Source: Chloroflexota bacterium
GTDB taxonomy: Bacteria; Chloroflexota; Anaerolineae; DTLA01
Length of the DNA stretch: 59,997 nucleotides
Direction: 5' to 3'
Assembly: GCA_014874485.1 (NCBI GenBank)
Contig: JADBJK010000047.1
Span: forward strand, 1-59,997
Shown here: positions 51,478-59,965 of the stretch, one piece after another
Layout of the letters: each line of letters opens with the position of its first letter
Numbering within the stretch: the stretch's first letter is position 1
Notes under the pieces: model-generated
What the model was told of the DNA's origin: nothing
The model's input: the letters and a program-made list of their open reading frames with translations, nothing else
The model's database searches: none
Program-made: the position numbers and the translations under genes

Positions 51478-53199
51478 CTACTTTGCCCTTGCGCGCTTCA
51501 GTTGCGCCCGCATCTCCTCGGCGGGCAGGGTATTCAGGATGTCCTTCGGCTCGGCCCAGCCGCGGCGCGCCGTCGCCACGCCGTAGGTCATGGCGTTCAG
51601 CCCCGCCGGATTGTGCGCGTCGCTGTTGATGGCCAGTTTCACGCCCATGCCGATGGCCCGGCGGATGTGGACATCGTCCAGGTCCAGCCGCAGCGGGATG
51701 GCGTTCACCTCCAGCGCCGTCCCCGTCTCGGCGGCGACCCGCAGCAGTGCCTCCACGTCTATAGCCGTCTCGTCGCGCTGGCCCAGGATGCGCCCCAGCG
51801 GGTGGCCGATGATGTCCACGTACGGGTTCTGCATGGCCCGCACCACCCGCGCCGTGATCTCCTCGCGCGGCTGGCGCAGCCCTGAATGCACCGACGCGAT
51901 GACCACGTCCAACTCGGCCAGCACGTCATCGGGCAGGTCCAGCATGCCGTCGCCGCGAATCTCCACCTCCACGCCCTGCAGGAGCGTGAAGTCGGCGTAC
52001 TCACTGTTGAGACGCTGGATTTCGGCCCGCTGTTCCCGCAGGCGCTCGGCGGTCAGCCCGCGGGCGATGCCCAGGCCCTGGGAGTGGTCCGAAATGACGA
52101 GGTACCGGTACCCCTTGCGGTGGGCGGCCTCGGCCATGACCTCCAGGCTTGCCGCGCCGTCGCTCCACTCGGTGTGGGCGTGCAGGTCGCCCAGGATGTC
52201 GGCCTCCTCCACCAGATGGGGCAGGGTCCCGGCCTGGGCCGCCTCAATCTCGCCGCGGTCCTCGCGCAGTTCCGGCGGAATCCAGGGCAGGCCCAGCGTG
52301 CGGTACACGTCCTCCTCGTCGGGGCACAGAATCTCCTCGTCGCCGCGCTTGAACCCGTACTCGCTGAGGCTCAGGCCCATGTCCTGGGCCAGGCCGCGCA
52401 GGTGGACGTTGTGCTCCTTGCTGCCGGTGAAATACTGGAGCAGCGAGCCGTACCGTTCCACCGGCAGGACGCGCAGGTCCGCTTGGAGCCCGTTACGCAG
52501 GATGACCGAGGTCTTGGTCGGCCCGCTGAGCGAGACCTCGGCGACCATGGGCAGCGCCGCGAAAGCACGCATGACCGGCTCGGGGTCCACGGCAGCCACC
52601 AGCAGATCAATGTCGCCGATGGTGGACTTGCGCCGGCGCAGGCTCCCCGCCGCCGACGCCTTGACGACGCCCGGCGTCTCGGCCAGGGCCGCCAGAATCT
52701 CATCGGCCACGGGCCAGGCGTCGGCCAGGGGGATGCGCCCGCTCCGCCGCCGCAGCCACTCTATGCCCTCCAGAATCTTCTGCTCGGAGCGCGCGCCCAT
52801 GCCCGGCAGGACGCGGATGCGGCCCTCGCGGGCGGCCTGCTCGGCCTCGCCGACGCTGGTGATGCCCAGTTTCTCCCACAGGAGTTTCGCCGTCTTGGGG
52901 CCGACGTCGGGGATGGCGAGAAGGTCCAGGACGCCCATGGGGACCTTCTCCTTGAGCCGCTCGTAGTATTCCAGGCGGCCCGTGGAGAGGAGTTCGGATA
53001 TCTTCTTTTCCATCGCCTCGCCGACGCCTGGGATGGTGCGCAACTCGCCGCGCTTCCAGACTTCGGTGATGGGCTCCGGCAGATGGGCGATCTGGTCGGC
53101 GGCGCGGCGGTAGGCGACCCCCTTGTAGGGGACCTCGCCGAGGATGTCCAGGATGTCGGCGATGCGCTCCAGGATTTCGGCGACCTCGCGATTGTCCAT
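51478..53199 (-). CDS. polX: DNA polymerase/3'-5' exonuclease PolX
   Basis: A 573-residue repair enzyme. The N-terminal half is a family X polymerase: HhH motifs (LRTIPGVGEAMEKKI and LLAIPDVGPKTAKLL), then GSLRRRKSTIGDIDLLVAA with the paired catalytic aspartates. The C-terminal half is a PHP exonuclease domain: DLHAHTEWSDG, ISDHSQGLGIARG, IIGHPLGR and INSDAHNP. Length and order are as in Bacillus and Deinococcus PolX, which act in base-excision repair. Confidence 0.96.
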   Translation of the reverse strand: MDNREVAEILERIADILDILGEVPYKGVAYRRAADQIAHLPEPITEVWKRGELRTIPGVGEAMEKKISELLSTGRLEYYERLKEKVPMGVLDLLAIPDVGPKTAKLLWEKLGITSVGEAEQAAREGRIRVLPGMGARSEQKILEGIEWLRRRSGRIPLADAWPVADEILAALAETPGVVKASAAGSLRRRKSTIGDIDLLVAAVDPEPVMRAFAALPMVAEVSLSGPTKTSVILRNGLQADLRVLPVERYGSLLQYFTGSKEHNVHLRGLAQDMGLSLSEYGFKRGDEEILCPDEEDVYRTLGLPWIPPELREDRGEIEAAQAGTLPHLVEEADILGDLHAHTEWSDGAASLEVMAEAAHRKGYRYLVISDHSQGLGIARGLTAERLREQRAEIQRLNSEYADFTLLQGVEVEIRGDGMLDLPDDVLAELDVVIASVHSGLRQPREEITARVVRAMQNPYVDIIGHPLGRILGQRDETAIDVEALLRVAAETGTALEVNAIPLRLDLDDVHIRRAIGMGVKLAINSDAHNPAGLNAMTYGVATARRGWAEPKDILNTLPAEEMRAQLKRARAK

Positions 53200-53228
53200 G
53201 CCCTTCCCTCACGGACAGTTCTGGGGGA

Positions 53229-53257
53229 ATTATACACCTCGGGGGGGCAGCGTGCAA
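53229..53257 (-). promoter_or_regulatory. Promoter of polX
   Basis: On the minus strand, TTGCAC (53252-53257), 17 bases and TATAAT (53229-53234). The MITE-like element starts 13 bases further upstream. Confidence 0.55.
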
Positions 53258-53270
53258 CCGCCTGTGCGAG

Positions 53271-53499
53271 GGGGTGCATTTCCATTTTGGGGCGAGAGTA
53301 ACCGAATGTCGTTAGGTTGTCGCGCAGAATCTACCTCACCTATCCCCACCCCGGCCCTCCCCTTTCCTCTCCGCCCGCGGAGAGGAAAGGGGAGGGTATG
53401 GGAGGGGTTAGGTGAGGTCAAGCGGCCCCATCGCCCTATGTCGGGTGGCGAAAAAGACTGCCCATTGCAGCAGCCTTGCCCCCGAACTGAAATGCACCC
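53271..53499 (+). mobile_element. MITE-like element, left copy (229 bp)
   Basis: The element is flanked by a 6-bp direct duplication TGCGAG (53265-53270 and 53500-53505). Its ends are imperfect inverted repeats, GGGGTGCATTTCCATTTTGG against GGGTGCATTTCAGTTCGGGG. It contains a 42-bp hairpin with a perfect 20-bp stem (53355-53374 with 53377-53396). It encodes no protein. The copy at 54731 is inverted and differs at about 13 of 225 compared positions. Confidence 0.85.
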
Positions 53500-53559
53500 T
53501 GCGAGGGTATCGCACGTCATTCTGGGGCGCGTAGCGACGAACTTCCCTGTTGCCAAGCA

Positions 53560-54537
53560 CTACCGCAGGCGGGCGAGGATCGCTCCGGGGTTGTCCACTT
53601 CCCCCAGCAGGTCGCGCGAGAACCGCAGCCGGTTGCCGCGGAGGTCCAGTTTTTTCAGATTCCTCAGGTTGGCCAGTTCGCGCGGCACCCAGTGCATCTG
53701 GTTCTCCTGGGCGTTGAGTTCCTCCAGGTTCGCCAGGCGGCCGATCTCCGGCGGCAGCCCGATCAGTTGATTGAACGCGACGACCAGCGTGCGGAGCCGA
53801 GACAGTTGGCCGATTTCGGGCGGCAGCGTCATCAGATCGTTGGCGTACAGGTTGAGCACCTCCAGGCTCGCCAGTCGGCCAATCTCCGGCGGCAGGTCCA
53901 TGAGGATGTTATCCGACACGTCCAGCGTGCGGAGTCGCGACAGGTTCCCGATCTCCGGGGGCAGTTGCCCGAGTCGGTTCTGGCTCAGGTCCAGCGTCTC
54001 CAGGTTCGTGAGATGGCCGATTTCCGGGGGCAGGGTGCTCAAATCGCTTCCGCTTAGGCTCAGGTAGCGCAGCCGGGTCAGGCGGCCAATCTCCGGCGGC
54101 AATGCCGCGATGTGGTTGGCGGTGAGGTCCAGCGTCTCCAAGTTGGCCAGGTTCCCGATTTCGGGCGGCAAGGCCTTCAGCCGATTCACGGCGACGTCCA
54201 GGGTTTTCAGCTGGCCCAGGCGTCCGATTTCCGGCGGCAGCGCGGTGAGGTGGTTGGATACCAGTTTCAGCGTGCGGAGCCGCGACAGTTGGCCGATTTC
54301 GGGCGGCAGTGTTTCCAGTGCGCTGGTCATAACGGACAGGGATTCCAAACTGGCCAGTTGGCCGATTTCCGGCGGCAGCGTCGTCAGGGGATTGCCGCCC
54401 AGATCAAGCGAGCGGAGTTCTGTGAGCCGCGCGATCTGCGGCGGGAGCGCCGTCAGGTCCTTGTAGCCCAAGTCCAGCGAGGCCCAGCGTTTGTCTGCAG
54501 CGCGCTGGAGGAGGGCGAGGAGTTCTTGCTCGTCCAT
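53560..54537 (-). CDS. Leucine-rich repeat protein
   Basis: A 325-residue protein starting at ATG 54537 behind GAGG. After a ~20-residue head (MDEQELLALLQRAADKRW), it consists of about twelve 23-residue LRRs of the bacterial LPPEIGxLxxLxxLDL type, closed by LRGNRLRFSRD. The repeats are very regular at both protein and DNA level. No signal peptide or membrane segment is seen, so it is cytoplasmic. LRR proteins usually bind other proteins. The gene lies alone between two inverted MITE-like elements, which suggests an acquired or mobilised cassette. Confidence 0.88.
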   Translation of the reverse strand: MDEQELLALLQRAADKRWASLDLGYKDLTALPPQIARLTELRSLDLGGNPLTTLPPEIGQLASLESLSVMTSALETLPPEIGQLSRLRTLKLVSNHLTALPPEIGRLGQLKTLDVAVNRLKALPPEIGNLANLETLDLTANHIAALPPEIGRLTRLRYLSLSGSDLSTLPPEIGHLTNLETLDLSQNRLGQLPPEIGNLSRLRTLDVSDNILMDLPPEIGRLASLEVLNLYANDLMTLPPEIGQLSRLRTLVVAFNQLIGLPPEIGRLANLEELNAQENQMHWVPRELANLRNLKKLDLRGNRLRFSRDLLGEVDNPGAILARLR

Positions 54538-54629
54538 TTCCTCAAACCTCCCGCTGTGGTGGACACAGGATAGCACAAGCCGCGCGGGCTTTCAAGGCGC
54601 GAATGGCGATGCGCAGTCCCTTTGCTCTG

Positions 54630-54690
54630 TCGTGCGGAGCCGAAGGGAAGCCTCTCGGTCGGCGAGATTCTTCGCGGCTCAGTCAGAATG
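54630..54690. repeat. Family D copy near the LRR gene
   Basis: GTCGTGCGGAGCCGAAGG, CTCTCGGTCGGCGAGATTCT and TCGCGGCTCAGTCAGAATGA arms, a diverged single copy resembling that at 50150. Confidence 0.7.
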
Positions 54691-54730
54691 ACGGGGAGCG
54701 GCGGCTGCCCGGTCCTGTGCGTGCGAGCGA

Positions 54731-54958
54731 GGGTGCATTTCAGTTTGGGGGCAAGGCTGCTGCAATGGGCAGCCTCTTTCGCCGCCTGACGTAGAGCGAT
54801 GGGGCTGCTTGACCTCACCTAACCCCTCCCACACCCTCCCCTTTCCTCTCCGCGGGCGGAGAGGAAAGGGGAGGGCCGGGGTGGGGATGGGTGAGGTAGA
54901 TTCCGCTCGGCAACCTAACGACATTCGGTTACTCTCGCCCCAAAATGGAAATGCCCCC
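54731..54958 (-). mobile_element. MITE-like element, right copy (228 bp, inverted)
   Basis: The element is flanked by its own 6-bp duplication GAGCGA (54725-54730 and 54959-54964), which differs from the duplication of the left copy, so the two insertions were independent. Its reverse complement matches 53271-53499 with about 94% identity by eye, and most differences are transitions. It has the same terminal inverted repeats and central hairpin. Confidence 0.85.
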
Positions 54959-54971
54959 GAGCGAGCGGCCC

Positions 54972-54999
54972 TTGACGCCGCGCCGGGATGTGCTACACT
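54972..54999 (+). promoter_or_regulatory. Promoter of the charged membrane protein
   Basis: TTGACG (54972-54977), 16 bases and TACACT (54994-54999), directly outside the right MITE-like element. Confidence 0.5.
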
Positions 55000-55051
55000 C
55001 GGCGCATTCGGCGCTGGCCGCCAAGGCCGCGCCGAGGAAGGAGGGCACGCG

Positions 55052-55771
55052 ATGCCCAGCCGTTCCATGACCCGCAAGGAGGAGAAGGAGAAGAAGAAAA
55101 AGGCGCGCGCGGCCTTCCTCCTGTACCTCAAGCGCCTGCGCGCCGCCTGCAAACTCCTCAACACCGCCGACGAATGGTACAGCCTCATGCGCGACTTGGC
55201 CGACCTGCTCCAGGAGTACGCGCCGGTGATTCCCCCCGAGCCCTACGAGCGCATCCAGAGCGCCATGCGGCCCACGGACACGACGCGCAAAGGGCTGAAA
55301 CAGGCCTGCAAGGTGCTGGACATGGAGATTGAGCGCCTGCTGAAGCATTTTCCCGCGGGGCGAGCGGGAGGCAAAATCCTGGCGGGCGCGTTCGTCGCGG
55401 CGGCAGTCATCGTCGGCGCGGCGGTCATCTACGGCGAGGCGACGGCGGTGGACATCACCATCGTCAACGAAGGGTGCAGCACCATCATCCTGCCCGGCAG
55501 CCTGCCGTTCCCCATCCCGGGCGTGAGCCTGCCGTCGGCTCCCATCCCGTCGGGCGGGTCGGGCAGCGTGTCGCTCCCCCGTCTGACCGTGGAGGTGGAC
55601 GCCACAGAGCCTGGCCGGGTGTCCGTAAGCGTGCTGGGTGTTGCTGTGCCCTACAACCTGGGCGGCGACGTGGTCAGCATCCGACTGGACGGGCAAGAAA
55701 TCCTGGGCGAGCGGGTGCGCGCGAAACTCGGCGACCGCAAGTCCCACGAACTGGTGGTGCGTTGCCGGTAA
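55052..55771 (+). CDS. Unknown single-pass membrane protein
   Basis: A 239-residue protein; AAGGAGG precedes ATG 55052. The N-terminus is strongly basic (RKEEKEKKKKAR). Residues ~20-105 are helical and charged. One membrane segment follows (ILAGAFVAAAVIVGAAVIYG, about 109-128). The outer ~110 residues are beta-rich and Gly/Pro/Ser-containing (PFPIPGVSLPSAPIPSGG, then VEVDATEPGRVSVSVLG). No known family is recognised. It is next to the LRR/MITE segment and upstream of the asparaginase gene. Confidence 0.7.
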   Translation: MPSRSMTRKEEKEKKKKARAAFLLYLKRLRAACKLLNTADEWYSLMRDLADLLQEYAPVIPPEPYERIQSAMRPTDTTRKGLKQACKVLDMEIERLLKHFPAGRAGGKILAGAFVAAAVIVGAAVIYGEATAVDITIVNEGCSTIILPGSLPFPIPGVSLPSAPIPSGGSGSVSLPRLTVEVDATEPGRVSVSVLGVAVPYNLGGDVVSIRLDGQEILGERVRAKLGDRKSHELVVRCR

Positions 55772-55841
55772 GGGACCGCCCGCGGTAACGAGCCTTCGGC
55801 CATCGGCCCTGGGCGCCCGTAGGCCCGCGGTTGCGGCACCT

Positions 55842-55870
55842 TTGACACGCCCCCCGAACTGCGGTATAGT
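55842..55870 (+). promoter_or_regulatory. Promoter of the asparaginase gene
   Basis: TTGACA (55842-55847), 17 bases and TATAGT (55865-55870). Confidence 0.7.
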
Positions 55871-55945
55871 CGCGTGCGGGGGACGTGCCTGTGCCTCTAC
55901 GCAGGCTCGCTTCCCCGCCACGACGACAGCCGAAAGGAGCGAACC

Positions 55946-56911
55946 GTGGGCAAGATACGCATTCTTACCACAGGCGGCACCATCGCCATGCGGGAGACCC
56001 AGCCCGGCCAGGGCGCGGTTCCCGCCCTCACCGGCGCCGACTTCCAGCGGTTTCTCCCGCCCGACGCGCCACCCGTGGAGGTGGAGGAAATCTGCAACAT
56101 CCCGGGCGCGCACATGACGATTGACCTGATGTGGACGATTCGGGGTCGGGTGCTGGCCGCCGCGCAGGAGTCCGATGTGGACGGCATCGTCATCACCCAC
56201 GGCACCGACACGCTGGAGGAGACCGCCTTCCTGCTGGACCTGACCATCCCCGGCGAGAAGCCCGTTGTGCTGACGGGGGCCATGCGCACGTCGTCGGACC
56301 TGGGGTACGAGGGGCCGGCGAACCTTGTGGCGGCGGTGCGGGTGGCGGCGGAACCTCGCGCGCGCAACCTGGGCGTCCTCGTGGTGCTGAACGACGAGAT
56401 TCACGCCGCCCGCCACGTAACCAAGATGCACACCCTGTCCCCCGACACGTTCGCCTCGCCCGGCTGGGGGCCGTTGGGCCGTGTGGACCCCGACAAGGTG
56501 TTTTTCGTCCATCGCATCTCCCGCAAGACCGTGCTGTGCGAGGCGCTGGAGCCGAAGGTGGCGCTCATCAAACTGGCCGTGGGCATGGAGGACGACTTCC
56601 TGCGGTGCGCCCTGGCGGCGGAGATGAAGGGCATCGTGCTGGAGGGGCTGGGCGGGGGGCGTATCCCGCCGTGGTGGCTGCCGGGCATCAGCAAGGCCAT
56701 CTCCAGGGGGACGACGGTGGTTATCGCGTCGCGCTGCCCCGAGGGGCGCGTGTACGACAAGTACGGCTTCTCGGGGTCGTACCGCGACAACCGAGCGAAG
56801 GGCGCCTACTTCGCGGGCGGTCTCAACGGCCAGAAGGCGCGCATCGGGCTGATGGTGGCGCTGGGCAAGGGCGCGCCCGCCAACGCGTTGGAAACGATCT
56901 TTGAACGGTAG
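55946..56911 (+). CDS. L-asparaginase (type I/II bacterial family)
   Basis: A 321-residue enzyme that hydrolyses asparagine to aspartate and ammonia. It starts at GTG 55946 behind AAAGGAG; the frame extends upstream without a ribosome-binding site. The first catalytic motif is TTGGTIA (T12), and the second is VITHGTDTLEETAF. MRTSSDLGYEGPANL is family-conserved. No signal peptide is seen, so it is cytoplasmic. Some relatives also use glutamine. Confidence 0.93.
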   Translation: MGKIRILTTGGTIAMRETQPGQGAVPALTGADFQRFLPPDAPPVEVEEICNIPGAHMTIDLMWTIRGRVLAAAQESDVDGIVITHGTDTLEETAFLLDLTIPGEKPVVLTGAMRTSSDLGYEGPANLVAAVRVAAEPRARNLGVLVVLNDEIHAARHVTKMHTLSPDTFASPGWGPLGRVDPDKVFFVHRISRKTVLCEALEPKVALIKLAVGMEDDFLRCALAAEMKGIVLEGLGGGRIPPWWLPGISKAISRGTTVVIASRCPEGRVYDKYGFSGSYRDNRAKGAYFAGGLNGQKARIGLMVALGKGAPANALETIFER

Positions 56912-56939
56912 CGGCGGCATCCACGAGTTTGCACAACGC

Positions 56940-57165
56940 CCACGAATGTCATCGCGAGCGGAGTATCTCGGCTGACGAGATTCCAGCAGCCTAGTCGGTT
57001 CACGTGCGACGCACCTCCGAGGTGCGTCGCACGTACCCTACCGCTCTGTCATTACGAGCGATGCGAAGCAATCTCGGTTGGCGAGATTCTTCGGCGCTCC
57101 GCGCCTTAGAATGACAGGGCACGGGGATTGCTTCGGGCGCTGTGCGCCCTCGCATGACAGATGAT
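56940..57165. repeat. Family D copies with an embedded family E palindrome
   Basis: Two family D arms (GTCATCGCGAGCGGAG to GGCTGACGAGATTC, and ATTACGAGCGATGCGAAGCA to GGCGCTCCGCGCCTTAGAAT) flank a 33-bp family E palindrome at 57002-57034. No gene is seen. Confidence 0.85.
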
Positions 57166-57225
57166 CAGGGGTAGGTTAGGTATCGCGCCCGATGGGGTGT
57201 GCCGTAAGGGCAAGGAGGACACACC

Positions 57226-58548
57226 ATGAGGCGTTTGCTCGTCGCCGCGTTGATTCTGCTGGCGGGCGGTGCTCCCGCTGTCCCGGCGGGGATGGCCGAC
57301 TGTGGCCTGCGACCGGCCATCGCCCCCGCCTCGCTCGCTACCCCCGCCGACTCCCCGCCGCTCACCTGGGAGCGGCAGTACGACAACCAGGGCAAGGCCG
57401 ACCTCGCCTGGGCCGTCGCCGAGACGCCCCAGGGGGACTTCGTCGTCGTGGGGGCGACCGGCCCCACCCCGTGCGTGCTGGGCTGCAACTACGATGGCTG
57501 GGTGGTCAAGATTGACGGACAGGGCGATGTCCTCTGGACACGCCAGTTGGGGGGCAACGGGGCCGACCTGCTGGTCTCGCTTGTCGTTCGGGGCGACAAT
57601 TACATCATCGCGGGCAGCAAGTATGTCTTCCTCTCCGCGAGACAGGCGTGGCTCGTGGAGATGACCCCCGACGGCGACGTGGCGTGGCAGAAGACGCTGG
57701 GCGGCAGCCTGGACGACTCCTTGGCGGAGATCATCCTGTCCTCCGATGGAAACCTCTTCGCCATCGGCGCGACCGCGTCCTACGGTGTCCAGGACGGGAA
57801 ATCCGACGTGTGGCTCCTGAAGATGACCCCGACCGGCGACATCCTGTGGGACAAAACCTATGATCTCGGAGCGACGGACGGGGGCGCGTCCATCACGCCG
57901 TTCCAAGATGACAAACTCCTTGTCGCCGCCGATACGTGTACTGCGGATTGCGGTGGTTTGTTCCAGCAGGGGTTTGCAACCTACCTCGTGCTGGACTCTG
58001 CCGGAAACCTTCTCAAGAGCAGGTCGTTCCCCGATGGGCCGAAGAGCAAGTTCATGAAAGTCAGGCCCACGGCGGATGGTGGGGCCATTCTCGTGGGCGC
58101 GACGAGCGTCGCCGAGCAGTTCCCCAGCGAGGATACGTGGATTGTGAAACTGGATGCCAGCGCGGACGTGTCGTGGACGCGGATTGTCCGAAGTCGGGGC
58201 CGCTATGATGGCGCTTTTGACGTTGTCCAGATGCCGGACGGCGGGTACGTGGTGTCGGCGTACTCCCAGGCGTATCAGACGCCGGAGATGAACTTTGACA
58301 ACTTTACCATGCTGCGGCTCGGCAGCGACGGCTATCCCCTGTGGATATGGATGTGGGGCGGGGCGGACAACGACGATGCGCGCGCGGTGATTCGGGCCTC
58401 CGACGGGAGCATCGTCCTCGCGGGGTTCCGCGATGCTGTGTCCTGGCCGCTGACGGAGATTCCGGGGCCGTCCGATTTCTACGTGGTGCGCACCACGGCC
58501 GACCGCGTGCGGGTGTTCCTACCGAGCGTGTTCAAGGGCGCGCAGTAG
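57226..58548 (+). CDS. Secreted beta-propeller-like repeat protein
   Basis: A 440-residue exported protein with signal MRRLLVAALILLAGGAPAVPAG. About eight ~50-residue repeats carry GDFVVVGAT/GDNYIIAGS and WVVKIDGQGDVLWTRQLGG motifs, the pattern of propeller proteins whose blades read as VxxDGxxxxxGxT and xxKxDxxGxxxWxxxxGG. The C-terminus RVFLPSVFKGAQ resembles the short VxLPxV tails of Chloroflexota exported proteins. No catalytic residues are recognised, so a binding or structural role is likely. Confidence 0.82.
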   Translation: MRRLLVAALILLAGGAPAVPAGMADCGLRPAIAPASLATPADSPPLTWERQYDNQGKADLAWAVAETPQGDFVVVGATGPTPCVLGCNYDGWVVKIDGQGDVLWTRQLGGNGADLLVSLVVRGDNYIIAGSKYVFLSARQAWLVEMTPDGDVAWQKTLGGSLDDSLAEIILSSDGNLFAIGATASYGVQDGKSDVWLLKMTPTGDILWDKTYDLGATDGGASITPFQDDKLLVAADTCTADCGGLFQQGFATYLVLDSAGNLLKSRSFPDGPKSKFMKVRPTADGGAILVGATSVAEQFPSEDTWIVKLDASADVSWTRIVRSRGRYDGAFDVVQMPDGGYVVSAYSQAYQTPEMNFDNFTMLRLGSDGYPLWIWMWGGADNDDARAVIRASDGSIVLAGFRDAVSWPLTEIPGPSDFYVVRTTADRVRVFLPSVFKGAQ

Positions 58549-58570
58549 GTCGGGCGCGGGCATGTAGCCC

Positions 58571-58599
58571 TTTACGCGCCTGCGGTTGTCCGCTATAAT
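58571..58599 (+). promoter_or_regulatory. Promoter of the degV-family gene
   Basis: TTTACG (58571-58576), 17 bases and TATAAT (58594-58599), 35 bases before the ATG. Confidence 0.6.
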
Positions 58600-58634
58600 G
58601 CGCGCAACCATCCCCCACGAGAGGAGACGAACTC

Positions 58635-59474
58635 ATGGTCAAGATCATCACCGACACCACTTCGGGGCTCCCCGCCGACATCGCGCGCCGTTACGACATC
58701 CCCGTTATCCCCCAGGTCATCATCTTCGGCGCGGATTCGTACCTGGAAGGCGTGGAGATGGACAACGCGGCGTTCATGGCGCGGCTCACCACGTCCCGCG
58801 AACTGCCCAAGACGGCCGCGCCCCCGCCCGAACTGTTCGCGCGGGAGTTCCGACGGCTGGTGCCCACGGGCGAGCCGATTCTGTGCATCCACCCGTCGGC
58901 GGACGTGAGCGGCACGGTGCGGTCGGCCACGGTGGCCAAGGACGACTTCCCCGATGCGGACATCCGCGTGATTGACTCGCGGGTCATCGGCAGCCCGCTG
59001 GCGCAGATGGTAACGCTGGCGGCGCAGTGGGCCGAGGCAGGGGCCACCGCCGACGAGATAGAGGCGCGGGTTCGGGACATGATTCCCCGCTGCCGCATCT
59101 ACTTCCTGGTGGCCACGCTGGAGTACTTGGCGAAGGGTGGGCGCATCGGCGGGGCGCAGGCGCTCCTGGGCGGCGTCCTGCAGATCAAGCCCATCCTCGC
59201 GTTCCGCGACGGGCGGGTGGATCAGTTTGACAAGGAGCGCACCCACAAGCGCGCCCTGGCCCGCCTGAAAGAGGTGGTGCTGGAGCAGTACCCGCGCAAC
59301 GCCGAAGGTTACCTGTCCGTCATGCACGCGGGCGTGCACGAGCAGGGCCAGGCGCTGGCCGACGAATTGGGGGCGGCGCTGGGCGTGGGGCACGTTCCCG
59401 TTCTGGACGTGCCGCCCGCCATCGTTACCCACGGGGGGCCTGGGGTGCTGGGCGTGGGGTTCTTCGTGGCGTAG
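58635..59474 (+). CDS. DegV/FakB-family fatty-acid-binding protein
   Basis: A 279-residue cytoplasmic protein. MVKIITDTTSGLPADIA, ILCIHPSADVSGTVRSA and DSRVIGSPLAQMV are the DegV motifs that form the lipid pocket. LEYLAKGGRIGGAQALLGG with LQIKPILAFRDGRV is the second half-site. FakB-type members present fatty acids to the FakA kinase; no FakA gene is in the window. GAGGAGACG precedes the ATG. Confidence 0.93.
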   Translation: MVKIITDTTSGLPADIARRYDIPVIPQVIIFGADSYLEGVEMDNAAFMARLTTSRELPKTAAPPPELFAREFRRLVPTGEPILCIHPSADVSGTVRSATVAKDDFPDADIRVIDSRVIGSPLAQMVTLAAQWAEAGATADEIEARVRDMIPRCRIYFLVATLEYLAKGGRIGGAQALLGGVLQIKPILAFRDGRVDQFDKERTHKRALARLKEVVLEQYPRNAEGYLSVMHAGVHEQGQALADELGAALGVGHVPVLDVPPAIVTHGGPGVLGVGFFVA

Positions 59475-59519
59475 GGTTGTAGCCGCCGCCTCGCCCGCAC
59501 GGGCGGCGTTAGGGTGAGC

Positions 59520-59905
59520 GCAAACCTGCGACGCACCTCCGAGGTGCGTCGCAGGTGCAACCCGCGCCAGGGCAGGGTCAGGCGTTCGGATCGCGAAGCC
59601 CGCGAAAGGGGGCGGGGTGGCGACGCGCGGGGCTAAACCCCCGCGCTGAATGGGCGAAGCCCCGATGGGGCTGGGGCAGCCCGCAGGGCTTTGTCCCTTC
59701 AGTCCGACGGCTTCAGCCTCGGGCGGGGTGGGTGTCGCCGCGTGGGGCTAAACCCCCGCGCTGGATGGGCGAAGCCCCGATGGGGCTGGGGCAGCCCGCA
59801 GGGCTTTGTCCCTTCAGTCCGACGGCTTCGGCCTCGGGCGTGTCGCCGCGCGGGGCTAAACCCCCGCGCTGAACGGGCGAAGCCCCGTTGGGGCTGGGGT
59901 GCGCC
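59520..59905. repeat. Mosaic repeat island (family E, then inverse family A)
   Basis: A family E palindrome occupies 59524-59556 (ACCTGCGACGCACCTC, one C, then its reverse complement). A CGTTCGGATCGCGAAGCCCG tract and three inverse family A units follow (GCGGGGCTAAACCCCCGCGC hairpins near 59627, 59741 and 59850; spacing ~112 bp). Confidence 0.85.
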
Positions 59906-59965
59906 ATTCCCTCTCCCGCTGGGCTTATCGTTACCCACAAGTGGCCCGCCAAGGCAGAAGTATGG

